Shown: piece by piece, positions 5,447 to 13,260 of the stretch | Position numbering within the stretch: position 1 is the stretch's first letter | How the letters are laid out: each line of letters opens with the position of its first letter | Source of the DNA: Clostridium lundense DSM 17049 | Lineage (GTDB): Bacteria > Bacillota > Clostridia > Clostridiales > Clostridiaceae | Reading direction: 5' to 3' | Assembly: GCF_000619945.1 (NCBI RefSeq) | Contig: NZ_JHVC01000008.1 | Location: forward strand, 124,001 to 188,000 | Length of the DNA stretch: 64,000 nucleotides | Program-made: the position numbers and the translations under genes | The notes under the pieces: model-generated | Databases searched by the model: none | The model's input: the letters and a program-made list of their open reading frames with translations, nothing else | Told to the model about the DNA's origin: nothing

Positions 5447-8206
5447 CTATTCAGGGTAATATCTTACCGTTATATCAATATTTTCTGTTTTAAACAACCT
5501 AGTTAATTGTTCGACTGCTTTTTCATCTGATACTAACCACTCTACTTTATAACCTGCTACACTAGATGACTCAATTTGTCTCATTGCTTCTTTTATAACC
5601 TTATCCTGTGCAAATTTAGGCAAGTCTTCTACATGGTAGAATGATTTTTGTTTCATTATTAACTTACCATCTTGCACCATATCTCCAGCTAAATTTTCAA
5701 ATTGTACATATCCGCCCTTAGGATGTGGTAAATAAAAACTTTCATTATTAGGATTTATCTTCAATTCAAAGTTATCCACTCTTGGATTTTTTTGCGGTAT
5801 TCTTTTACCCCAGAATCCCTCACCAAATGGTCTTGCTTCTATGTTATTAATTCCCCATTTTATTGTAGTCGTATATTCAGGGTTAGCCGACCCCTTAGAA
5901 GTAGCTTTCTTCATCTGATTCTCTGCTGCCTCTTTTGTTTCTTTAATAGCTTCATTATAAGCTATCTGTGTCCTTGTAGGCTTAAGTTTAACATTATTAA
6001 TTGGAGAGTTTCCATTAAAACCTCCTATACCTTCAAAAGCAAGTTTATTTCCAAACCTACTACTAAAGTTATCAGACATGTTTTTAAATTTATTAACTGC
6101 ATTTTCTATGGCATCGTTAACTTTTGATGCTCCTTTTTTTACCCAAGGACTTGCTTTCTTAAATACTTTCTCTACCTTATGGAACATTCCTGCTGTTGCT
6201 GCTCCAATTCCAACATCAAATAATGTGGTTGTAAAGTTTATTCCTTGACCATCTAGTGTTTGCCTTACCATGCTTTCAAATCCATTGGTTACCCCACCAA
6301 ACAGCATCTTTCCACCTAAGGTTTTTAATGTACCAAAAGGTCCAAATATTGCTCCTGAAACTGCTCCTATAAATGATTCCCTGCCTCCAGCCCACATATA
6401 AGCAGATGCATCACTAACTTCTTCACTCATTTTATCTGATACTGCCTGACTTGCAACTGCTGCTGTTCCTGCTATTGCTGCACCTACTCCAACTGTAGTT
6501 GCTACCGCTGCCGCAGTTGTACCTACAGCTGCCAGTGCTCCTGCCACCGCCGGTATTGCGGTACCAGCTGTAAATGCTACTGCTGCTGCAACTACTGCAA
6601 CCACTGCAACTACTGCCAAACCTGCAAGAACACCTTTAGCTAGTTTTCCCCAGCTAAATCCTTTCTTTTCTTTCTTCTTTTCTTCTTTTTGCTTTGGTTT
6701 TTCTTCAGGCTTTTGAGCTGCCTTTGGTTCATCATTAAATGGAGAATATGTTTCTCTATCACTTCCATTTTTTATTACATTGTCTCCTGAAAAATGAAAC
6801 TCGTTTTCTATTGAAAAACCACTTTGTGTACCTGCTTTTGCTACAAGTATCTGGCTTTCTGCCTTTATGCTTATATTTTGTGGCGTTTTTATTAATATTT
6901 CACCATCTGCATTTAAACTTAGCTTTTTAGGGCTTTTAAGTGTTACTCCAGTATTGTCATCAAAGCTTATATTAAGCGGCTCTTTTGATCCACCACTTAT
7001 GTTTAATGCACCTGGAGTCATTTCTATTTCGCTGCCATGTTCTGTTCCAAAATATCTTTTAGTTGTATCTGATGTTTTAGCACAACTGCTTCCGTTTTTT
7101 CTTACACAACCTGTTACAATTGGAGCTTCACTGCTTTCATTTGGAAAATAAAGTGCTGCACTTGTACCAACTATAGGCATTGAATACATTGTATTACCTG
7201 TAGGTGGTGCATATGGAAACCAGGCGGCTTCTTTGCTTTTACCTTTATCTATATCAAGATTAAGTTTTACTTTTTCACCTTCTACAGCAAGAACTTTTCC
7301 TTCAAGAGACCCTCCGCTTAAAAGTGAATTATACATTTTTGTCTGCCATATACCATTTTTTCTACATAAACGATATTTATAAATTACTTCATCTTTTAAA
7401 GCATAAGCTGAATATTGATTTACATAAAAGTCCTTATTCTTAAATCTTATTTTATCTCCAACTTCATACTTTTCTCTTCTTTTTATTTCATAATAAAAGT
7501 AATCTGTATCATGTCCTGCCTCAAGTCCACCTGCTTCATAAAATTTCTTTAAATCCTTACAAGCTTTATAATATCCTTTATCTTCTATTTCATAATTTGC
7601 TTTAATTGGTTTTCCAAAATAAAACATATTACTTGGTTCCATTATATCACAAAATAATTCTGAATTTAATTGGCTAGCTATTCTTTTTAAAAAGTTCCAA
7701 TCGGTCTCTTTGTATTGAAATAATGGTTTTCCTATTTTTCTTCCTTTTGATATACATTGTGTATAATTGTAGCCTGGATAATCCTTTAAGATTGTTCCTA
7801 TAAGCTGGTCATATGTCATATTAGCATTTTGAAAGGATCTACTTTTTTCTTTTATATCCAGTTCAAAACTCCATGTTATTCCTTCTATTTCTAAATAATA
7901 TACTCCATTATTATTTGTTGTCTTTATACTATTTATCATTCCGTTAAATAATATTTTACTTTTACTTTTGTTAACTACATTAATATTTACAGAACTCTCT
8001 CTTAAATTCTCATCTTCTGCTTTTTCATAAACACATATCTTATCACTAGCAGACGCATTTATAGCAGACTGAAATTTAATTGAATCATCTATTAGACATT
8101 TTAAATATAAATATCCATGTTCATTAGGTTTATTATCAATTTTTATGTCTTCTATACGCAGTAATTTGTAAGGAGATTTAACCCTTAGTGCATGAAGTAC
8201 CCCCAT
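5447..8206 (-). CDS. VgrG spike protein fused to a Tox-REase-5-like toxin
   Basis: 919 aa effector-bearing spike. Residues 1-about 300 are VgrG/gp27-like (SRSFQNANMTYDQLI, QYKETDWNFLKRIASQLNSE); about 300-470 is the gp5-like beta region (SLEGKVLAVEGEKVKL, WFPYAPP, FGTEHGSEIEMTPGALNI, repeated beta strands). A Lys/Glu/Pro linker (about 490-520) leads to an Ala/Gly/Val-rich hydrophobic stretch (about 520-590) that could cross or insert in a membrane. Next is a pre-toxin segment with AGGRESFIGAVSGAIFGPF and, after about residue 670, the part shared with the orphan tip, ending at ATSKG. The C-terminal 135 residues (GGYVQFENLAGDMVQDGKL, then KQKSFY, ending VEWLVSDEKAVEQL and ITVRYYP) match my memory of Tox-REase-5, a nuclease-fold toxin. 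The toxin would be carried on the spike and delivered on sheath contraction. Confidence 0.85.
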   Translation of the reverse strand: MGVLHALRVKSPYKLLRIEDIKIDNKPNEHGYLYLKCLIDDSIKFQSAINASASDKICVYEKAEDENLRESSVNINVVNKSKSKILFNGMINSIKTTNNNGVYYLEIEGITWSFELDIKEKSRSFQNANMTYDQLIGTILKDYPGYNYTQCISKGRKIGKPLFQYKETDWNFLKRIASQLNSELFCDIMEPSNMFYFGKPIKANYEIEDKGYYKACKDLKKFYEAGGLEAGHDTDYFYYEIKRREKYEVGDKIRFKNKDFYVNQYSAYALKDEVIYKYRLCRKNGIWQTKMYNSLLSGGSLEGKVLAVEGEKVKLNLDIDKGKSKEAAWFPYAPPTGNTMYSMPIVGTSAALYFPNESSEAPIVTGCVRKNGSSCAKTSDTTKRYFGTEHGSEIEMTPGALNISGGSKEPLNISFDDNTGVTLKSPKKLSLNADGEILIKTPQNISIKAESQILVAKAGTQSGFSIENEFHFSGDNVIKNGSDRETYSPFNDEPKAAQKPEEKPKQKEEKKKEKKGFSWGKLAKGVLAGLAVVAVVAVVAAAVAFTAGTAIPAVAGALAAVGTTAAAVATTVGVGAAIAGTAAVASQAVSDKMSEEVSDASAYMWAGGRESFIGAVSGAIFGPFGTLKTLGGKMLFGGVTNGFESMVRQTLDGQGINFTTTLFDVGIGAATAGMFHKVEKVFKKASPWVKKGASKVNDAIENAVNKFKNMSDNFSSRFGNKLAFEGIGGFNGNSPINNVKLKPTRTQIAYNEAIKETKEAAENQMKKATSKGSANPEYTTTIKWGINNIEARPFGEGFWGKRIPQKNPRVDNFELKINPNNESFYLPHPKGGYVQFENLAGDMVQDGKLIMKQKSFYHVEDLPKFAQDKVIKEAMRQIESSSVAGYKVEWLVSDEKAVEQLTRLFKTENIDITVRYYPE
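5891..6241 (-). repeat. 351-bp vgrG pre-toxin repeat (partner 1039-1389)
   Basis: The live-gene copy of the repeat described for 1039-1389. It ends within the code for ATSKG, beyond which the two genes differ completely, so the break in similarity falls exactly at the toxin-domain junction. Confidence 0.9.
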
Positions 8207-8232
8207 TTAATTTCTCCCCTCTTTTCTCTCGT

Positions 8233-8631
8233 TTACTCCTTTTCTTGACCATTTGTTTTAAATTTTATTTTTCCTCCATATTTACACATAAGTACTGAAT
8301 CTGTTGTAAGCGCTGCTTCCCCTTCAACTAATGTATCTTTTTTTGCATTCTCCCAGTCTTTTAATATTTTTACACAACATTTTTTTCCGCAATCAGTTTT
8401 GCTTCCATCTTCTGATATTAGATAAATGTTCTCCCCACTAGATGGACATTCCCCATGACATATTCCAAAATAGCTTATGTTATTTTCCTTTCTATCAGTT
8501 TTATTCATCATAGGCTTTTCACCTACATATGAGCCATGACTTACTGGAAGATTTATTTTCCTTGCATGAGTCCCTTTATCGCATTTCATTTTTGCTCCTC
8601 TAACTATATAATAATTTTCTCCTCCACTCAT
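8233..8631 (-). CDS. DUF4280 PAAR-like spike-tip protein
   Basis: About 132 aa. The sequence matches DUF4280: YYIVRGAKMKCDKGTH near the start, a central GICHGECPS, a CGKKCCVKI segment and the closing GEAALTTDSVLMCKYGGKI. Such proteins replace or resemble PAAR tips that sharpen VgrG spikes, and the six or more Cys could bind metal. The start at 8631 (MSGGEN) has AGAGGAAG 8 bases upstream; GTG at 8640 overlaps that site. It directly precedes the VgrG-toxin gene, fitting a spike-tip role. Confidence 0.85.
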   Translation of the reverse strand: MSGGENYYIVRGAKMKCDKGTHARKINLPVSHGSYVGEKPMMNKTDRKENNISYFGICHGECPSSGENIYLISEDGSKTDCGKKCCVKILKDWENAKKDTLVEGEAALTTDSVLMCKYGGKIKFKTNGQEKE

Positions 8632-8661
8632 ATTTTTCACTTCCTCTTTTAAGTTTTAAGC

Positions 8662-9186
8662 TTATTCAACTTGCAGCCTCTCAAGTTTTATTCCTTTAAA
8701 ATCACGTCTTAATAAACTTTCAGCTACATCAAGTCGTACTACTATTAATGGCTTTGAACTCTCTTTTATTTTAAAAATCTTATTGCCTTCAATTTTTTCT
8801 TTATCTAGTACTATTTTTTTTACTACTGTTTTATTTAAATTAAGCTCTGCTTTATCACTTAAACATTCAACTTCTTCAAATATAGGTAAGAAATAGCTTT
8901 CTTGCCTATCATGAAGTGAATCAATAAGCACTAAGGTTTTAAATAAAATATTCCTATTATATTTTTCAGTTATTTTCTTCATATCCTCAGATATTAAAAA
9001 TAATTGTCTATCTAAAATATCTAGGAATTCACACCCTTCATCAGCATTGACTTGAAATATTGTAATGTCCTCAATTTTATGAGCATTTGAAAGATTAAGA
9101 CTTTTTATATTAATTTTTTTAAATACATCAATAAGTCTTGGAGTATTTGTATATCTTTCATCTTGATTTAATAAAAAATAATCCAT
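8662..9186 (-). CDS. DUF1629/Imm11-like accessory protein
   Basis: 174 aa, soluble. The opening MDYFLLNQDERYTNTP and the closing VVRLDVAESLLRRDFKGIK resemble the DUF1629 (imm11) family, known from immunity and injection-system loci. Here it stands between VgrG and the PAAR-like gene, not after a toxin, so a structural or adaptor role in loading spikes is as likely as immunity. Spacing to neighbours is short on both sides, consistent with one operon. Confidence 0.5.
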   Translation of the reverse strand: MDYFLLNQDERYTNTPRLIDVFKKINIKSLNLSNAHKIEDITIFQVNADEGCEFLDILDRQLFLISEDMKKITEKYNRNILFKTLVLIDSLHDRQESYFLPIFEEVECLSDKAELNLNKTVVKKIVLDKEKIEGNKIFKIKESSKPLIVVRLDVAESLLRRDFKGIKLERLQVE

Positions 9187-9203
9187 ATATTCTCCTTCTC
9201 TAT

Positions 9204-9800
9204 CTAACTTTCAGGATATATTATCTGAGTCGCATCCATATATTCTCCTGCTAATATGGCTATATCTTCTGCTTTTTTCATTTCCTTATAAGAAGATGTT
9301 TCTATAAATTTTCCTATCATAGTTTTTAAAAATTCCACTGCTAAAATATGATACTTATCAATTTCTTTAAGGATTATATTCTCTATATCCATATCAGTTA
9401 TATTTTTTCCGTACTCTTTTTTCTTTTCTGTAAGTTCTTCTTTGTAATTAAAAATTGAATTAAAGATAAAGCCTAAGTCTATATTTATAGAACATTCTTC
9501 TTTATCTAAAAACCAATTCTCATCATAGAAATCAATTCTATATTCACTCTTATTTTCAAGGATACTGGTTCTAAGTAATGAGAAATAAATATATTTAATT
9601 TCTCCCTTTAATTGCTTTTCTTGAAGGTATATAGCTTGTCCACATATTTCATCAAATGTTGAAACTAAATTTTCATCTATATCACATTTACTGCTCTTAT
9701 ATGCCTCATCAATTTCAAGAAACTTATTAATCCATGTATTAATTACATATTTATATTGAAACTCTCTTAAAATCTCTTCTTTATTGCTTTCCATTATCAT
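9204..9800 (-). CDS. CIS-operon protein of unknown function (198 aa)
   Basis: No family recognised. Predicted soluble, acidic and mostly helical, with Trp/Tyr-rich N-terminal part (YKYVINTWINKFLEIDEAY) and a C-terminal helical segment (SSYKEMKKAEDIAILAGEYM). GGGAGG lies 12 bases before the ATG at 9800. It sits between the toxin-free VgrG and the DUF1629-like protein, so an adaptor, chaperone or effector-related role is possible. About 100 bases without a gene separate it from vgrG; I see no clear signal there. Confidence 0.5.
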   Translation of the reverse strand: MIMESNKEEILREFQYKYVINTWINKFLEIDEAYKSSKCDIDENLVSTFDEICGQAIYLQEKQLKGEIKYIYFSLLRTSILENKSEYRIDFYDENWFLDKEECSINIDLGFIFNSIFNYKEELTEKKKEYGKNITDMDIENIILKEIDKYHILAVEFLKTMIGKFIETSSYKEMKKAEDIAILAGEYMDATQIIYPES

Positions 9801-9901
9801 AGTATATTGCGACCTCCCATTTTAGTCACATTTATTGCTAGATATATAAATAAACAACCTTAAAACTTAATATATATCTATATTGTTGTTTTAAATTGGC
9901 T

Positions 9902-11314
9902 TTACTCAATTTTCACTTTTCCACCACTCATTGTCACATTGTCTTGTATCTTTACATTAGCTCCTGCTTGAGTTAAATTAACTCCACTACTTCCTTGAAT
10001 AGATACTTTTCCGCCTCCAGTTATCTCAATATCCTCTTTGGCATCCAATACTATTTTTTTATCACTCTTAACTTCTATTCCTCCATCATCTGTTAATCTC
10101 ATAAGCAAATTACCGTTTCCTATTATTTCAACTGCACCTGGTTTCATTACTATTTCTTTACCATACTTTGTACCAAGGCTTTTCACAGAAGGGTCGCTAC
10201 GTTTTTTAGAATTGCTTGATTTAATATTTACTGAACTTATTGCATATGCATTTTTTTCTTCGTTATCTGGGAAATATAATCTTATAGCATCTCCTATCTC
10301 AGGCATGCAATACCAGCCTGTACCGTCTGGTGATGAATAAACTGTAGAATAAGGAAACCATTTTGATCCACCTTTATTTCCATCTATCTTTAAATTAATT
10401 TTGACTACATCATTTTTTGTGTCTAAAATATTTCCTTCTAAGGATATACCTACTATCTTGTTATTATAAATTCTTCTTACTTTTATCCCTTTTTCATCTC
10501 TCAAAACATATTTATTTGAAATTACGCCATTTATAAGTTCCATTTCTGACTTATATATATAAAGATTTCTGCCTTTAAAATTAACTAAGTTGCATAAATA
10601 CATTACTTTATTTGTTATCACTTCATAATTTATTAAATTCACATCATTTAATCCATTAACACCGTTTCCTGATTTAAGCTTATATTCTTGTAACTCCTTC
10701 TTTATTGAATAATTAAATTCATCAAGTTTATATATTTTACAACAGCCTGAATTTCCTATGGAATACCTTATATTTTCTAACTGACATTCTGATACTACTG
10801 GTACATTAAAATGTGATGCTAATCTTTTTATAAATTCCCAATCTGTTTCTTTATACTGAACTATAAATTTATCTATTTTAGTACCATTTGCAATTTTATC
10901 TGACATTTTAATATTGCTATATCCACTATTTACAATATTAAGCACATCTTTATAACTTAAATTTTCATTTTGAAATGTTCTGCTTTTTTTCTTTATATCC
11001 ATAAGAAAAGTTCTACTTAAAGCTTCCACCTCCAGAGTTCTAACCTCTCTATTTGCATTAACTTGAATATTAGTAACTACTCCTTGAAAAACATTAGTCA
11101 CAGAATTTTTCTCATCTTTTAACGATAGTGCAATGTTAGTCTCAGCATCTGCTGTTTCAACATATTTATCTGCATTTTCTTCATCAATGATTCCACTTAT
11201 ATAAAGTCTCGCATGCTCATTTACTTCTCTAGTTATCTTTAGTTTTGTTATTTTTTGAAACTTATAAGGTGCTACTAAAATGTCTCCTTGAGTATACATG
11301 TATTCCCCAGTCAT
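9902..11314 (-). CDS. VgrG-family spike protein without toxin extension
   Basis: 470 aa. It shares with the VgrG-toxin the segments SRTFQNENLSYKDVLNIV, VQYKETDWEFIKRLASHFN, SLEGNILDTKNDVVKINL, KWFPYS and LGTKYGKEIVMKPGAVEI, ending with short beta repeats (IQGSSGVNLTQAGANVKIQD). This is the gp27 plus gp5 layout of spike trimers. No C-terminal domain follows. Its ATG overlaps the stop of the preceding DUF1795-like gene by one base (TAATG). It may form the standard spike, or mixed trimers with the toxin-bearing paralogue. Confidence 0.85.
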   Translation of the reverse strand: MTGEYMYTQGDILVAPYKFQKITKLKITREVNEHARLYISGIIDEENADKYVETADAETNIALSLKDEKNSVTNVFQGVVTNIQVNANREVRTLEVEALSRTFLMDIKKKSRTFQNENLSYKDVLNIVNSGYSNIKMSDKIANGTKIDKFIVQYKETDWEFIKRLASHFNVPVVSECQLENIRYSIGNSGCCKIYKLDEFNYSIKKELQEYKLKSGNGVNGLNDVNLINYEVITNKVMYLCNLVNFKGRNLYIYKSEMELINGVISNKYVLRDEKGIKVRRIYNNKIVGISLEGNILDTKNDVVKINLKIDGNKGGSKWFPYSTVYSSPDGTGWYCMPEIGDAIRLYFPDNEEKNAYAISSVNIKSSNSKKRSDPSVKSLGTKYGKEIVMKPGAVEIIGNGNLLMRLTDDGGIEVKSDKKIVLDAKEDIEITGGGKVSIQGSSGVNLTQAGANVKIQDNVTMSGGKVKIE

Positions 11315-11949
11315 TAAGCTTCATCTCCATTCTCTTCCTTTACCACTCTTATAGTGTTAACAATTTGAAATGCAACATCTCTCCAGTCCTCATAGTTTTT
11401 ATACAAGCAGCTAAAAGTTCCCATTAAAGTCTTTTCTTCAAATTCAAGAAAGAACATTAAATTATATAAAAAATCATCTATTGCTGAACTCTTAAACTCA
11501 AAATATCCTATATTTTTAGAATCAACATTTAAAATACCATCTTCATAAAATACATTAGATGGATTAGCCTTCCTTATAATTGCCTTCATTCCATCTTTTA
11601 ATTCTTCTACACTTTCTTCATCTAGTGGACTATCAATAATATTTAATGTTACCGCTATACTTCCATCTTCATTACTCTTTATTATTTCTGGACGACTTTC
11701 TGATGGATACTTAAATTTTCTTACTTCTAATGGCATATCTTCAAACTCTTTTGGAATATATATTTTCAACTTTTCATCAAAGAATTCTTCCTCTTCAAAT
11801 TCATAATATCTCTCTCCAATTTTTACCTTGCCATTACATATATCTTTCTTTTCTTCCCTTTTTTCCATTTCATTTATAAAATCTAAGATTTTTTCATCAA
11901 CTTTTTTATCCACTTTTCCATCCACTTTTCCATCCTCCCATATTTTCAC
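11314..11949 (-). CDS. DUF1795/DcrB-like protein, possible spike or effector chaperone
   Basis: 211 aa. A charged N-terminus contains a repeated KVDGKVDKKVDEK motif. From about residue 62 a domain begins with KLKIYIPKEFEDMPLEVRKF, and later has VTLNIIDSPLDEESVEEL and GTFSCLYKNYEDWRDVAFQI, a pattern typical of DcrB/DUF1795 (Mog1/PsbP-like) folds. In type VI systems such domains form the Eag chaperones that hold effector membrane helices, which fits an operon whose VgrG-toxin has a long hydrophobic stretch. The chaperone role is inference. It overlaps vgrG by one base. Confidence 0.55.
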   Translation of the reverse strand: MKIWEDGKVDGKVDKKVDEKILDFINEMEKREEKKDICNGKVKIGERYYEFEEEEFFDEKLKIYIPKEFEDMPLEVRKFKYPSESRPEIIKSNEDGSIAVTLNIIDSPLDEESVEELKDGMKAIIRKANPSNVFYEDGILNVDSKNIGYFEFKSSAIDDFLYNLMFFLEFEEKTLMGTFSCLYKNYEDWRDVAFQIVNTIRVVKEENGDEA

Positions 11950-12011
11950 AATTAAAGATTAAATGGTTACAAACTCATAATTATATTTAGTCTTTTAAAT
12001 ATTCTTATTTG

Positions 12012-12800
12012 TTAATCTATGAGTATAGTTTTAAATTTTCTGTTCCTTCTTTCATCATTAACTGTTTGTCCATTGTTTTCTCTGTTTAATACATCTAGAA
12101 GATAAAGATATAATTCTTCATTAGAGTAATCCTTTTTCTCAATACCTAATTTGTATATCAAATAGCTCACTATTACTTCTTTTTGAATAATATCTCTACT
12201 TTGAATACAAGTCATTCCAAAAGATATATCCCAAGCTTCACTAACATTGCATCTTAATAATTCCCTTCCAAATTTTCTTAAAATATTAGGATTTAAACTG
12301 CTTTCACCATAAGCCGAATAAGGTACATTTATTATACTCACTGTGTCATACTCCGTTGACATATCTCTAAAGTCCACATAGCTTGTCCTTAATCTAGCTC
12401 CCTTTTTTAGCTTAAATCTACAAAGCTCCATTTCATCTTTGCTTATTTGTAAATCGTCATCTAAAAATATTTCAGATTCTAATTTAATGAAATCCTTATT
12501 TATGGTTTCTCCTAAGAATCTTATTTTTAATACCTGAACTTGATTAGTTGATTCATACTGAATAGTATAGTTTTTCTTTAGTATATAAATCATATCTTGA
12601 TGTTTTATTATGCCTTTAGTCACAATTATATAATCATTATTTACCTCTATGTCACAGCCTGAAATTATTCCATTAGAATAGTCTTTAAAGTTTATATCTA
12701 AAATCTCTCTTGGGAAATCCCTAAGTTCTTCTAACATTTCAATTTTTAAAATTCTTCCACTATTAAAAAGAGGATAATTATTTTGAAACAACCCATTCAC
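12012..12800 (-). CDS. putative baseplate or tail-fibre-attachment protein
   Basis: 262 aa, soluble. The N-terminal segment (FPREILDINFKDYSNGIISG, then IIVTKGIIKHQDMIYIL) resembles phage baseplate and tail-fibre-base proteins that open with NGIISG followed by an I-V-x-x-G-I-I pattern. The rest is not recognised (KLKKGARLRTSYVDFRDMS). It stands in the middle of the CIS operon beside other unassigned structural genes. I infer a baseplate role, with modest confidence. Confidence 0.45.
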   Translation of the reverse strand: MNGLFQNNYPLFNSGRILKIEMLEELRDFPREILDINFKDYSNGIISGCDIEVNNDYIIVTKGIIKHQDMIYILKKNYTIQYESTNQVQVLKIRFLGETINKDFIKLESEIFLDDDLQISKDEMELCRFKLKKGARLRTSYVDFRDMSTEYDTVSIINVPYSAYGESSLNPNILRKFGRELLRCNVSEAWDISFGMTCIQSRDIIQKEVIVSYLIYKLGIEKKDYSNEELYLYLLDVLNRENNGQTVNDERRNRKFKTILID

Positions 12801-12838
12801 CTCCTAAATTAAAACGCCTCAGAATATATTTAATTTAT

Positions 12839-13225
12839 TTAAAATTTATGAAAGTCTTCATCAATTTCTATCTTTTTATTTTTGTGATAATATATTGTTC
12901 CTCTTATTCCTTGGAAAAAACATGTTGCAAAAGCAAGACTTAGTATAAGACCTACAATATTATTCATACCATTACTCAACATATGTAGCTGACTTAATGT
13001 AAAATAAACGAATAGTATAACTGCACATATCCTACTCTTTTTATATACTCCAAAAGCTAATCCGAGATCCAAGATTATAAATATTAGAGTATATAAAATT
13101 AATTCTAAAAATCCAAAATTACTTATTCTTGTTATTGCTATTATTGCTATTAATTTTATTAAACTACATGCTATTGCTAACCTCCATGCACTCTTTATGC
13201 ACTTCAATGCTTTTTCATTATCCAT
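12839..13225 (-). CDS. small integral membrane protein
   Basis: 128 aa with four likely transmembrane helices (about residues 15-33, 38-60, 64-82 and 88-106), a charged C-terminus (KNKKIEIDEDFHKF) and no recognised family. AT-rich 36-base gaps on both sides and the same orientation place it in the CIS operon. It and the membrane-anchored PP2C and FHA proteins are the only membrane proteins of the locus, so it is a candidate for anchoring the apparatus to the membrane. Confidence 0.6.
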   Translation of the reverse strand: MDNEKALKCIKSAWRLAIACSLIKLIAIIAITRISNFGFLELILYTLIFIILDLGLAFGVYKKSRICAVILFVYFTLSQLHMLSNGMNNIVGLILSLAFATCFFQGIRGTIYYHKNKKIEIDEDFHKF

Positions 13226-13260
13226 AGTTATCCTCCATTTTTGTTTTATTTAACTTAAAG

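Noticed and set aside
5792..6127. 111-aa plus-strand open frame within the VgrG-toxin gene
   Set aside because: Antisense to a well-supported toxin domain; no start signals.
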